From Oligoflexus sp. (GTDB lineage Bacteria; Bdellovibrionota_B; Oligoflexia; Oligoflexales; Oligoflexaceae), in NCBI GenBank assembly GCA_014377445.1, contig JACMPP010000030.1, positions 1 to 64,000 of the forward strand: a stretch of 64,000 nt of DNA, given 5' to 3'. A program made the translations under genes and the position numbers. Shown piece after piece: positions 17,290 through 25,021 of the stretch; within the stretch, counting starts at the first letter, position 1; every line of letters begins with the position of its first letter. The notes beneath the pieces are model-generated. The model was not told the origin of the DNA. It was given only the letters and a program-made list of their open reading frames with translations, and ran no database searches.

Positions 17290-17658
17290 ATGGCTAAGAT
17301 CTTGATCGTGGATGACTCAGAAACTTTACGCATCCAGCTGCGCGAGGCTCTGGAAGCGGCTGGCCACGTCGTTGTCGAGGGAGTCGATGGCGCCGACGGC
17401 TTGAAAGTTGCCGCAGCTCACCAGGACATTAAAATGGTGATAACCGACTTCAACATGCCGCAGATGGATGGCGTGACCATGGCTAGCAAACTTCGTGAAC
17501 AGGCTAACTTCAGTAAAGTGCCCATTCTGATGCTTACAACGGAAGCAACTCCTGATATCAAAGCCGCAGGTAAATCGGCGGGTATCCTGGCCTGGATCGT
17601 GAAGCCTTTGGTACCGTCGAAGGTCATGCCAGCGATAGAAAAAGTTCTAAATCGTTAA
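17290..17658 (+). CDS. CheY-like single-domain response regulator
   Basis: A 122-residue receiver. The acidic pair is D8/D9, the phospho-acceptor D53 (in VITDFNMPQMDG), the switch Thr T83 (MLTTE) and the conserved Lys K105 (VKP), so it is complete and probably active. CheY-type sequence context (VITDFNMPQMDG, LTTE) suggests a chemotaxis-like output. Its divergent neighbour is the CheX-like protein. No histidine kinase or CheA gene is present in the window. Confidence 0.93.
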   Translation: MAKILIVDDSETLRIQLREALEAAGHVVVEGVDGADGLKVAAAHQDIKMVITDFNMPQMDGVTMASKLREQANFSKVPILMLTTEATPDIKAAGKSAGILAWIVKPLVPSKVMPAIEKVLNR

Positions 17659-17668
17659 CAACTAACCA

Positions 17669-17704
17669 TAACCTTTTATTTATATAGGCAAGGTTAGATT
17701 TTTT
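17669..17704 (+). terminator. probable rho-independent terminator
   Basis: TAACCTT / AAGGTTA inverted repeat around a 14-base AT-rich loop, followed by GATTTTTT. Directly downstream of the cheY-like gene. Confidence 0.7.
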
Positions 17705-17782
17705 ACAGTCTTGCTAATGAAGATTGTATCCTCTTTAATGCAGAGTCTAACTGCATACAAAGCTAATGCTGAGGAGACCAAG

Positions 17783-19174
17783 ATGAAGATACTGATCACG
17801 GGTGGAACAGGTTTTATTGGTCGCCCTTTATGCGTCGAACTTACTAAAGATGGGCACGAACTCACTCTCGTCTCGCGCAATCCCACAAAATATCAAGAGA
17901 GCTGGGGCCTCCCGTCCCAATTTCTGAAATGGGACATGGAGCATGAGCTCTGTCCGATTCCGCTCGATGCCTTCGATGCGGTTGTGCATCTCGCAGGTGA
18001 ATCCCTTGCGGGCGGCCTATGGACCCAAAAACAAAAAAAGAAGATTTTGATGTCAAGGATCGAGAGCACGAAGGCTCTGAGTGATGCCTTAGCCCTGCGC
18101 AAGGCAGCTTTGCCGCTCTTCCTCTCGGCCTCGGCCATAGGTATTTTTCCAAGTAGCCCTGATCAAACCTTTGTCGAAGAAAGTCGCAAAGGAGAAGGGT
18201 TTCTGGCCGAAGTATGCAAGGCTTGGGAAAAGGCTGTCACCGATATCCCCAATGTCACGCGTGAGCTGCGTTTGCGCTTTGGTCTTGTGCTTGGAGACGG
18301 CGGCGGATTTTTAGGGAAACTCGAGCTGCCCTCGCGTCTTGGTTTGGGCGCAGTGCTTGGGGACGGGCAACAGTGGGTAAGTTGGGTGCATAGAAGCGAT
18401 ATCATTAACATCATCAAAGTGGCTCTTCGTGATGAATCCTATAAAGGTCCGATCAATGTTGTGGCACCTGAAACTGTGACTCAAAAGCAACTTCAGAGGA
18501 TGATATCCCAACTTCTCCACCGACCGGTTTTTCTTCGGATCCCCGCTGTCATTCTCCAGACCGCGCTCGGGGACTTCTCCCACCTGGCCCTTGATAGCCA
18601 AAAGGTGGTGCCACACCGCCTCCAGCAGTTGGGCTACACCTTTCTCTATCCTGGCCTCAAGGAGGCTTTGACAGAAGCACTTAGCCTTCATGTCAAAAAC
18701 GGCAAGACCTTCGCCTGTCATCGATTGGAAGCGGCGCAATTTATCGATCGACCTATAGGCGAGGTCTTTGAATTCTTTTGTAACCCTCGAAATCTGGAAA
18801 AGATCACCCCTCCACTTCTCAGTTTCAAAATTGCTCATATCAGCAGTCCCGAAGTCAAGGAGGGGACAGTGATCGACTATAAGCTCAAGGTGCACGGCAT
18901 GCCGATGAGCTGGAAAACCCTGATAAAAAATTGGCAAAAAAACGTGATCTTTGTCGACAATCAAGAGAGTGGTCCGTATTCTATTTGGCACCATACGCAT
19001 AAGTTTTTTGCGGTTCAAGGCGGAACCCTGATGACAGATCAGGTTCTCTATCGTTTGCCTATGGGGACTTTGGGCGATTGCGTGGCCTTGCCTTTGGTCA
19101 AACGGGACGTGAGGCAGATCTTTGGCTATCGAAGGCAGGTCATCGCCCGAGAGTTTCCAAAGCTTGTTCAATAA
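17783..19174 (+). CDS. TIGR01777 epimerase fused to SRPBCC domain
   Basis: A 463-residue protein. ATG at 17783 is preceded by GAGGAG; the upstream in-frame Met at 17711 would add a stretch unrelated to the Rossmann fold. Residues 1-300 are a TIGR01777 (SDR39U1/YfcH-like) NAD(P)-binding protein: MKILITGGTGFIGRPL, then HLAGESLAGGLWTQKQKKKI, then SRIESTKALSDAL. Residues about 310-463 are an SRPBCC/polyketide-cyclase-like domain (FIDRPIGEVFEFFCNPRNLEKITPP). This combination is known in some bacteria. Stop is followed 11 bases later by a response-regulator gene, likely one operon. Confidence 0.88.
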   Translation: MKILITGGTGFIGRPLCVELTKDGHELTLVSRNPTKYQESWGLPSQFLKWDMEHELCPIPLDAFDAVVHLAGESLAGGLWTQKQKKKILMSRIESTKALSDALALRKAALPLFLSASAIGIFPSSPDQTFVEESRKGEGFLAEVCKAWEKAVTDIPNVTRELRLRFGLVLGDGGGFLGKLELPSRLGLGAVLGDGQQWVSWVHRSDIINIIKVALRDESYKGPINVVAPETVTQKQLQRMISQLLHRPVFLRIPAVILQTALGDFSHLALDSQKVVPHRLQQLGYTFLYPGLKEALTEALSLHVKNGKTFACHRLEAAQFIDRPIGEVFEFFCNPRNLEKITPPLLSFKIAHISSPEVKEGTVIDYKLKVHGMPMSWKTLIKNWQKNVIFVDNQESGPYSIWHHTHKFFAVQGGTLMTDQVLYRLPMGTLGDCVALPLVKRDVRQIFGYRRQVIAREFPKLVQ

Positions 19175-19185
19175 GGAAGGTCGGC

Positions 19186-19605
19186 ATGGAAGGTATGAAT
19201 CCGGAACACGAAACATCGGAAGCACTAAGCTGCATCCTCATTGCCGAAGATAATCCCATCAATCTGAAGATGACGGCTTATTATCTTGACAGTCTTCACA
19301 TCGCTTATGATTCCGTGAGCAACGGGCTGGAAGTCCTGGAGGCATTGGACCGTCGCAGCTACGATGTCATCCTCATGGATTGTCTCATGCCTGAATTAGA
19401 CGGCTACGAGACGACCGACCGCATCAGACGGCACGCCGATCCCAAAATTCGCAATATTCCCATCATCGGCGTCACCAGTCAGGCTCTCAATAACGATTCC
19501 AAGCGATGTTTTGAGGCTGGTATGAGCGATTACCTGACAAAACCCCTCAAGCTGGTCGCCCTTCAATCCAATTTAAAAAAATGGCTACCCGATAAGTCGT
19601 GTTGA
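19186..19605 (+). CDS. single-domain response regulator (hybrid-kinase type REC)
   Basis: A 139-residue receiver. ATG at 19186 has AAGGAAGG upstream and follows the TIGR01777 stop by 11 bases. The sequence IAEDNPINLKM, then VILMDCLMPELDGYET, then VTSQALNNDS, ending with DYLTKPLK, is the pattern of REC domains from hybrid histidine kinases of the NPxN type. All key residues (acidic pair, Asp in LMDC, Thr, Lys) are present. It may have originated as a detached C-terminal receiver of a hybrid kinase and would need a kinase or Hpt donor from elsewhere. Confidence 0.92.
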   Translation: MEGMNPEHETSEALSCILIAEDNPINLKMTAYYLDSLHIAYDSVSNGLEVLEALDRRSYDVILMDCLMPELDGYETTDRIRRHADPKIRNIPIIGVTSQALNNDSKRCFEAGMSDYLTKPLKLVALQSNLKKWLPDKSC

Positions 19606-19757
19606 ACGGTACTATGAAGCACCAGTTAATTACGACAACAATGCCCTGAGTTACCTCGAGTCCCGATTGGGGAAGGGTTAGAGAATTTTATCCTTGATCG
19701 AGGGTTCAAACCTAGCGACGATCATAGAATTCAAAATGCAGCCAAGGAGTTCTTTTC

Positions 19758-20504
19758 ATGAAATCTCAAGTTCTTCAGTACGCTCTCGGTGTATTCCTTG
19801 CAGTATCAAGCTTGCATGCGTTTGCAGCGGAAGATCCAAAGCAGTTGCTCGAGGAATCCGATCGTGCGCGCGGAGCGAGTAAGAAGGGCGTGAGCTGGAA
19901 GGTGAAGCTTGATACGACCGAAGATGGTGATACCTCTTCGACTACTTACAAAGTCCGTTCGGTCATGAACAATGCCAACGTTGAAGTGGTGGAACCCGCG
20001 CGTAGTAAAGGCGAAGTTTTGCTCTTCAATGACCGTACGATCTGGTTTTATAAACCGAGTTTGAAAAAACCTGTCGCGATCTCAGCTCGCCAAAAACTCT
20101 CTGGCCAAGCCGCGAACGGTGATATCGCAAGCACCAACTATGCCCGTGACTACTCGGGCAAAATCGTTGGCGAAGAGAAAGTGAATGGCGAGGACTGCTA
20201 TGTCCTCGAGCTCAAATCAGTGGGCGAAAACACCACCTATGACGGCATCAAATACTGGATCAGCAAAAAGAAGAAGCTTGGCATCAAAGCTGACTTCTTG
20301 AGCCTTCAAGGAAAGTCCCTCAAAACCGCTGAATTTAAATACGCCAACGCTCTTACCGCCGATGGCAAAAAAATCGATTTCGTCTCCGAGATGAAAGTCG
20401 TCGATGCGCAAAATAAAGACAACTTCAGCGTTATGACCTATACCTCACCCAAAGTTGAATCGGCTCCTGCGAGCATTTTCAACGTGAACAATCTTCTTCG
20501 CTAA
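19758..20504 (+). CDS. LolA-like outer-membrane lipoprotein-sorting family protein
   Basis: A 248-residue exported protein with AAGGAG before the ATG, a signal peptide (cleavage after HAFA) and a LolA-like half-barrel pattern: LLEESDRARG, then WKVKLDTTEDGDT, RSKGEVLLFNDRTIWFYKPSLKKPVAIS, GEDCYVLELK and KYWISKKKKLGIKADFLS. This matches the family annotated as outer membrane lipoprotein-sorting protein (PF17131-like), which often accompanies RND/MMPL exporters. No exporter is adjacent here. It probably binds a lipid or lipoprotein in the periplasm. Confidence 0.85.
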   Translation: MKSQVLQYALGVFLAVSSLHAFAAEDPKQLLEESDRARGASKKGVSWKVKLDTTEDGDTSSTTYKVRSVMNNANVEVVEPARSKGEVLLFNDRTIWFYKPSLKKPVAISARQKLSGQAANGDIASTNYARDYSGKIVGEEKVNGEDCYVLELKSVGENTTYDGIKYWISKKKKLGIKADFLSLQGKSLKTAEFKYANALTADGKKIDFVSEMKVVDAQNKDNFSVMTYTSPKVESAPASIFNVNNLLR

Positions 20505-20760
20505 GTCTTTTTCCAGGACTGTGGCCCTGGGGCGACCCGGGACCCACCTCCCTCGAAATCCCCCTTACTTAACAACGGCCACCCCTTTCGTCAGCCTTTA
20601 CCCTTTCTCTTTTTTTCATCATGTTTATAAGTTAAATATTTGAAATTGATGATTATTTTATGTTAAATTATCCCAGCTCTCAGCCTAGCATCTATCTCTT
20701 TACCCAAGAAATCCGATTGTATCAAGGGGATGGAGCGATTGCCGAGGGTTGACCAAGCCG

Positions 20761-22251
20761 ATGCTAACGACGATTAAAAAATTGAGTCAAAGAACCGACG
20801 TCTACTTTGGAATCATTCTCCTGATTCTGACGAGCATCGGGCTTTCTTCCTATCAAGGTATCGTTGCCATCATGCGAGCGAGCAACGAGCGGAGCCACAC
20901 CCGCCAGGTCATCGCCGAAGTCGACACTTTGCTCACCCTCATCGTCAGTGCAGAGACCGGACAAAGAGGTTTCCTTCTCACCAACGAGCCCATGTATCTT
21001 GCCACCTACAGCAATTCCTTGCAGCCTCTGGAATACGAGCTCGCCCATCTTAAACACGACATCGCCGATGATTCGGAATCCCTCGCCCTTTTAGAGCGGA
21101 TGGAGATGGTGCTGCGTAAGAAGATGGATGAACTTGCTGTGACGGTTCAGCTAAAAAAAGATGGAAAATCGAAGGAAGCCGACGCGATTGTCATGAGCAA
21201 CGTAGGCTTGGAATACATGGGCGAAATTCGCCATTTCCTGGTCGATGAGTTGAAGAAGCGTGAACTTCTGAAGCTTAAGCATCGGGAAGAACACATGGAC
21301 AGCACCTTGGCCGCGATGGTGCTCAAAGTCGGGCTGGCGAGCTTTATTGCGGTTCTGCTGGCGGCTATCGGCGCTTACCTGCTCACACGCGAGCTGCGTG
21401 AGCGAAAGCATATCGAAGCCATACTCAAGCGGGAGCAGCAAAGGCTCTCAAATATTATTGAAACTCAGCTCAGCGTGGCAACGGCAGGATTGAGCGTTGA
21501 AAAGGTCATGCAGGTGATTCTCGACTATCTCGCTCGAATGGGTTATAGCGCTGATGTTGTGAACAACGGCAGGGAAGCCATCACTGCCCTAAATACAGCT
21601 CACTATGATATCGTTCTTATGGATTGCCAGATGCCGGAACTCGATGCTTATGAAGCGGCAGGGCAGATTCGTGGCAGCTTGGAAAAGTATAAAGATATAA
21701 CGATTATCGCAATGACAGCCAACGCCATCAAAGGCGATCGTGAACGTTGTCTGGCCGCTGGTATGAACGACTATATCTCGAAGCCTCTCAAGGTCAGAGA
21801 AATCATTGATATTCTGTCGCGTTGGTTGGCCCTCAGAGATGATGAGCACGCACCTGCGAATGTAAGCCGTCTGCCGGGGCCCGCAGTAAAAGGCGAGGAT
21901 ATTCTGGATATGGAGACGATCGATCTACTCGGGGAGTTACCGGGTACAGACGGAAGAAGTCTCGTGGCCGAACTGTTTGAGAATTTCAGTGTGGTCGTTC
22001 CCGATCGAATCCAGGCGATGCGCGACGCTCTTCTGACGAAGAACCTCAAGGTCTTGGCCTTTGAAGCGCATGCCCTTAAAGGTGGCGCGGGAACCCTTGG
22101 CTTGAAACGTCTTTGTGAAGTCGCTCTTAAAATTGAAAATTGTCAGAGGGGTACGAAGGAAGAAGATCTTCCTCAGCTTCTCGTTGAACTCGATACCGAA
22201 TTTCAAATGGCTGTGACAGCTCTGAGTCGATTTTCGGACAAAGCCTCGTAA
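20761..22251 (+). CDS. membrane CHASE3 - truncated REC - Hpt protein lacking kinase core
   Basis: A 496-residue protein; ATG at 20761 is preferred over TTG at 20749. TM helix about residues 14-36, CHASE3-type periplasmic domain (SAETGQRGFLLTNEPMYL), second TM about 184-206, then a coiled helix and the beginning of a GAF-like domain (IIETQLSVATAGLSVEKVMQVIL). At this point the sequence changes to the middle of a hybrid-kinase receiver (YLARMGYSADVVNNGREA); the receiver lacks strand 1 and its acidic pair, although the phospho-acceptor D288 (LMDCQMPEL) and K in SKPLK remain. A C-terminal Hpt domain keeps H437 (AHALKGGAGTLG). HisKA and HATPase domains are missing. Likely a deletion product of a full hybrid kinase. 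Confidence 0.85.
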   Translation: MLTTIKKLSQRTDVYFGIILLILTSIGLSSYQGIVAIMRASNERSHTRQVIAEVDTLLTLIVSAETGQRGFLLTNEPMYLATYSNSLQPLEYELAHLKHDIADDSESLALLERMEMVLRKKMDELAVTVQLKKDGKSKEADAIVMSNVGLEYMGEIRHFLVDELKKRELLKLKHREEHMDSTLAAMVLKVGLASFIAVLLAAIGAYLLTRELRERKHIEAILKREQQRLSNIIETQLSVATAGLSVEKVMQVILDYLARMGYSADVVNNGREAITALNTAHYDIVLMDCQMPELDAYEAAGQIRGSLEKYKDITIIAMTANAIKGDRERCLAAGMNDYISKPLKVREIIDILSRWLALRDDEHAPANVSRLPGPAVKGEDILDMETIDLLGELPGTDGRSLVAELFENFSVVVPDRIQAMRDALLTKNLKVLAFEAHALKGGAGTLGLKRLCEVALKIENCQRGTKEEDLPQLLVELDTEFQMAVTALSRFSDKAS

Positions 22252-22262
22252 GGAAGTACGTT

Positions 22263-22937
22263 ATGCCTCGTATCGTTTTGGTTGCAGAAGACGAAACTCT
22301 GAGTCAAAGACTGGTCACCGCCGTCATCCAATACTGTGGATTAACGCCACGCATTGTGGGCAATGGACAGGAACTGCTTGATGCCTTAAATGAAGGGGTC
22401 GAACCTGAATTGATCCTTCTCGATCTTGAGATGCCGGTTATGGGTGGGATCGATGTGCTCAAGGCCTTAAAGATTTATCCGGCGGAAGAACGCTGCCCAA
22501 TCGTGGTCTTCACCGCCAATAATCAGGAGAGCACGGTTTTGGAAGCGGTATCGCTCGGCGCCGATGATTTTATCGTAAAGCCTTTCAAGACGAATGAGCT
22601 GGCGCAAAGGATCAAAGATCTCGTTTTTGATATCAGTGAATCCGACCTCAAAACGATTTTAAGTAGTCTTCACATTCAAGATCATCGATTGCATGATGTT
22701 AGGTCCTTGCACAAGCGGGTAGGGGCCGATGCAGCCCTCTATCCTTTTTCCAACCAGGAGAAGCCGATGTGTATCGCTATCCATTTCGGGCAATCACCGC
22801 AGACTCTGGCGCGATTGGGCATGAATGATCTGACGACTCATATCTCGATCTTCCGTAAAGGATCCTTTGGCTGGCGCAAAGTCTGGCCCAGAAGCGCGAA
22901 GTTCGCCAAGAGCAGTTCAAAGCCGAAAGCCAGTTAA
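22263..22937 (+). CDS. response regulator with unassigned C-terminal extension
   Basis: A 224-residue protein beginning 11 bases after the CHASE3/REC/Hpt gene. Residues 1-120 are a receiver: acidic pair in VAEDET, Asp in LILLDLEMPVMGG, Thr in VFTANN, Lys in FIVKPF. After this comes a ~100-residue tail (SSLHIQDHRLHDVRSLHKRV..., then MCIAIHFGQSPQTLARLGMNDLTTHIS) with no recognised output domain. The position suggests it receives phosphate from the Hpt domain of the upstream protein. The final ~25 residues are basic. Confidence 0.88.
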   Translation: MPRIVLVAEDETLSQRLVTAVIQYCGLTPRIVGNGQELLDALNEGVEPELILLDLEMPVMGGIDVLKALKIYPAEERCPIVVFTANNQESTVLEAVSLGADDFIVKPFKTNELAQRIKDLVFDISESDLKTILSSLHIQDHRLHDVRSLHKRVGADAALYPFSNQEKPMCIAIHFGQSPQTLARLGMNDLTTHISIFRKGSFGWRKVWPRSAKFAKSSSKPKAS

Positions 22938-24010
22938 GGCTGTGGGGTTTCGCCTAGAGGGAAGGCCATTCCCTCCGCAACCCGCGCGCAGTCCAAGACC
23001 CCTTTATCAAAGACCGTGCCCATGATCACGCGATCCTTCAGAAACACTCCGCTCGCCACCGCACTCAATGGACCTTCCTTCGTACTATAGAGTTCGACCA
23101 GCTTGGGCTTCCCGGGCAGGCCATCCAGCGCTATAAGCTGCGATGGGGCCTTGAAACGCAAGGGATCGATCGAATGGGCCATCAAGTGGAAGAGCTGAGG
23201 ATGTGATCCGATGAGGAGACGTTCACCCGCCCATTTCAGATTGTCAGGAGCCGTGCGAAGAGCGAATTGATCCCGCCACTTCACAGAGAAAGTCGTCGGT
23301 TCATAATCGAAGACGATCAAACTCCGGCCCAGCGTGGAAGCCAGATAGAGGATTTTTCTATCCGGCGAAAGTGCCAGACCGTTTGGATAAAGGAGGCTAT
23401 CCTTGACCACCCTGGGACTCCGCCCGTCGTAGAGCCAAAGTTTGCCGAGAGGAAGGCGCAGAAGCTTTTCCAATTCCTGCCCCAGGCGATTACCCATACC
23501 CAGATCCTGGCTTACGAAAAATTTCTCCGAATCGATTGCGACAATTCCGTTGAGCGTGCGAACGTCTTCGAAAGGAACTTCCTTTACGACTGTTAGCTGA
23601 CTCGTGTTCCAGTCCAGAATCTGAACGACATCGCCCTGAGCCTTGTGCACGACGAGAAAAACCCGCGTGCCGAGTTCGGTTTCTATTGAAGAGATACCAT
23701 GAGGATGGCCCTCAGTCTCGTAAATCAGGTTGGGGGAGCCACTGCCTTCATAGAGATAGACACCCGACTTCTGCCCCGGTGCCAGGCCCTGGCGATCGCC
23801 GGCAGAGATCAGGGCGCGCTTTTGCTCATCGACGAGGGTCATATCCTCAGCCCCAGCAAGAGCCAGGAGACGGCAGTCCGGCAAAGGGTGATCCCATACC
23901 GTATCGAACTCGCCGGCATCGAAGAGTGTCTTACCTCCAAAAAGCAAAATGATGATGACAGCGATAAGAAGCAGGATCGTTTTGAAACCTGAGCGCTTGG
24001 ACTTTTTCAT
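22934..24010 (-). CDS. paraoxonase/arylesterase-like beta-propeller protein
   Basis: A 358-residue protein with GGAG before ATG at 24010 and an N-terminal TM anchor (FKTILLLIAVIIILLFGG). The rest has six-bladed-propeller features of the PON/SMP-30 group: AGAEDMTLVDEQKRALISAGDR, GHPHGIS, LNGIVAIDSEKFFVSQD, then LYPNGLALSPDRKILYLAST and LLIGSHPQLF. PON proteins use Ca2+ bound by conserved Asn/Asp, and the N in NGI and NGL segments and the D in EDM are present. Probably a membrane-anchored lactonase or esterase, substrate unknown. The stop overlaps that of the response-regulator gene on the other strand by 3 bases. Confidence 0.8.
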   Translation of the reverse strand: MKKSKRSGFKTILLLIAVIIILLFGGKTLFDAGEFDTVWDHPLPDCRLLALAGAEDMTLVDEQKRALISAGDRQGLAPGQKSGVYLYEGSGSPNLIYETEGHPHGISSIETELGTRVFLVVHKAQGDVVQILDWNTSQLTVVKEVPFEDVRTLNGIVAIDSEKFFVSQDLGMGNRLGQELEKLLRLPLGKLWLYDGRSPRVVKDSLLYPNGLALSPDRKILYLASTLGRSLIVFDYEPTTFSVKWRDQFALRTAPDNLKWAGERLLIGSHPQLFHLMAHSIDPLRFKAPSQLIALDGLPGKPKLVELYSTKEGPLSAVASGVFLKDRVIMGTVFDKGVLDCARVAEGMAFPLGETPQP

Positions 24011-24340
24011 GGGAACTCCGCGAAGCTTTTGAGGGTTTTAACATCTGATGCAAGAGAGCGCAAAGCGGAAAGACCAAAGAAAGAGAGGAGGGGCGCCCCG
24101 GTGACTAGGCAATCCCTCGATAGACCTGCTAAGCTTCCGACGTTGAGTGAATATAGATCCAGTCATTAGGTCAGATCCTCTGATTTATTGCTTTTTTATC
24201 TTATGAATATACATTTATGTCTTTGTTAACATAGAAAAAATAACTCCTGACTCAATCTTTTTGTGTTTTCTCCGAGCAGTGAATATGCTAAGTGACTATA
24301 TTACCTTTTTGGTCAGTCAGTCAAATCCGGAGGATGGTTT
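24011..24340. promoter_or_regulatory. divergent regulatory region upstream of tetR-type gene
   Basis: 330 bases, AT-rich in the right half. Near the tetR-type start there is TATATT at about 24297-24302 followed by GGTCAGTCAGTCAA at 24311-24324, a tandem GTCA triplet of the kind often found in TetR/AcrR promoters. It is a plausible operator for self-repression. No ORF was seen in this stretch. Confidence 0.45.
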
Positions 24341-24955
24341 ATGAAGACAAGCCCTAAAAGCTCAAGAGGCCTCGGAGGTAAAGATCAGAGAATTCTGGAC
24401 GCCGCAAAAATTTTGTTTAGTCGTTTTGGACTGAAGAAAACGTCCATCGAAGAGATCGCTCAGCATGCCGGTCTTGGTAAAGGCACGGTCTATCTTTATT
24501 TCAAAAGTAAGGACGAGATCTTCTCAGTACTTGCCAGTGGCTTCGCTGCTGAATTTGATAAAGCCTTAAACGAAGCCCTGCAGATACCCACGTCGCCGAC
24601 GGAAAAGCTCCGCGCGTTTATTGAAACCCGTGTTGGATTTTTTGGTCGTTGCTTCAAAGAGTACGGTTCGACCGCTGAAAGCATCCTGGAGGCTGAAGCC
24701 AGCTCGGTCGTCGAAGGCATACGCAAGCAATACGGCGCCGGTCACGTCAAGATCATTGCGGATCTGCTCGAGGATGGCAAATCACGGGGTGAGTTCTCCT
24801 TTGAAAATCCCCAGTTCACCGCTCTCGCGATCTATCACATTCTCGAATCTCTCGTACGCCCCTGGAACGGAGATTCTGAAGTGGTTACTTCGGAAGAAAA
24901 AGCCAAGGCCTGTGTGGCCCTTCTCTTGGACGGTCTGCTCAAACGCAAACCATGA
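24341..24955 (+). CDS. TetR/AcrR family transcriptional regulator
   Basis: A 204-residue protein with GGAGG before the ATG. The N-terminal HTH fits the family exactly: RILDAAKILFSRFGLKK, then TSIEEIAQHAGLGKGTVYLYFKSKDEIF. The C-terminal ligand-binding part is helical and unassigned. It lies 66 bases upstream of a TolC-MFP-RND operon in the same direction, so the usual reading is a local repressor of the efflux genes, induced by a pump substrate. The intervening (TC)n tract may affect how the two are connected. Confidence 0.95.
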   Translation: MKTSPKSSRGLGGKDQRILDAAKILFSRFGLKKTSIEEIAQHAGLGKGTVYLYFKSKDEIFSVLASGFAAEFDKALNEALQIPTSPTEKLRAFIETRVGFFGRCFKEYGSTAESILEAEASSVVEGIRKQYGAGHVKIIADLLEDGKSRGEFSFENPQFTALAIYHILESLVRPWNGDSEVVTSEEKAKACVALLLDGLLKRKP

Positions 24956-24967
24956 ACTCTGTTTTCT

Positions 24968-24992
24968 TCTCTCTCTCTCTCTCTCTCTCTCT
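24968..24992 (+). repeat. (TC)n dinucleotide microsatellite, 25 bases
   Basis: An uninterrupted TC/CT run of about 12.5 units, located between the tetR-type stop and the TolC start, 30 bases upstream of the ATG and just before the ribosome binding site. It is outside any coding frame. Long dinucleotide tracts are prone to slippage. Confidence 0.95.
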
Positions 24993-25021
24993 TTCCCTGT
25001 ATTTCCAGAAAGGATAGGATA

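Noticed and set aside
18311-19225. 304-residue minus-strand ORF opposite the TIGR01777 fusion
   Set aside because: Shadow; the plus strand has clear Rossmann and SRPBCC motifs.
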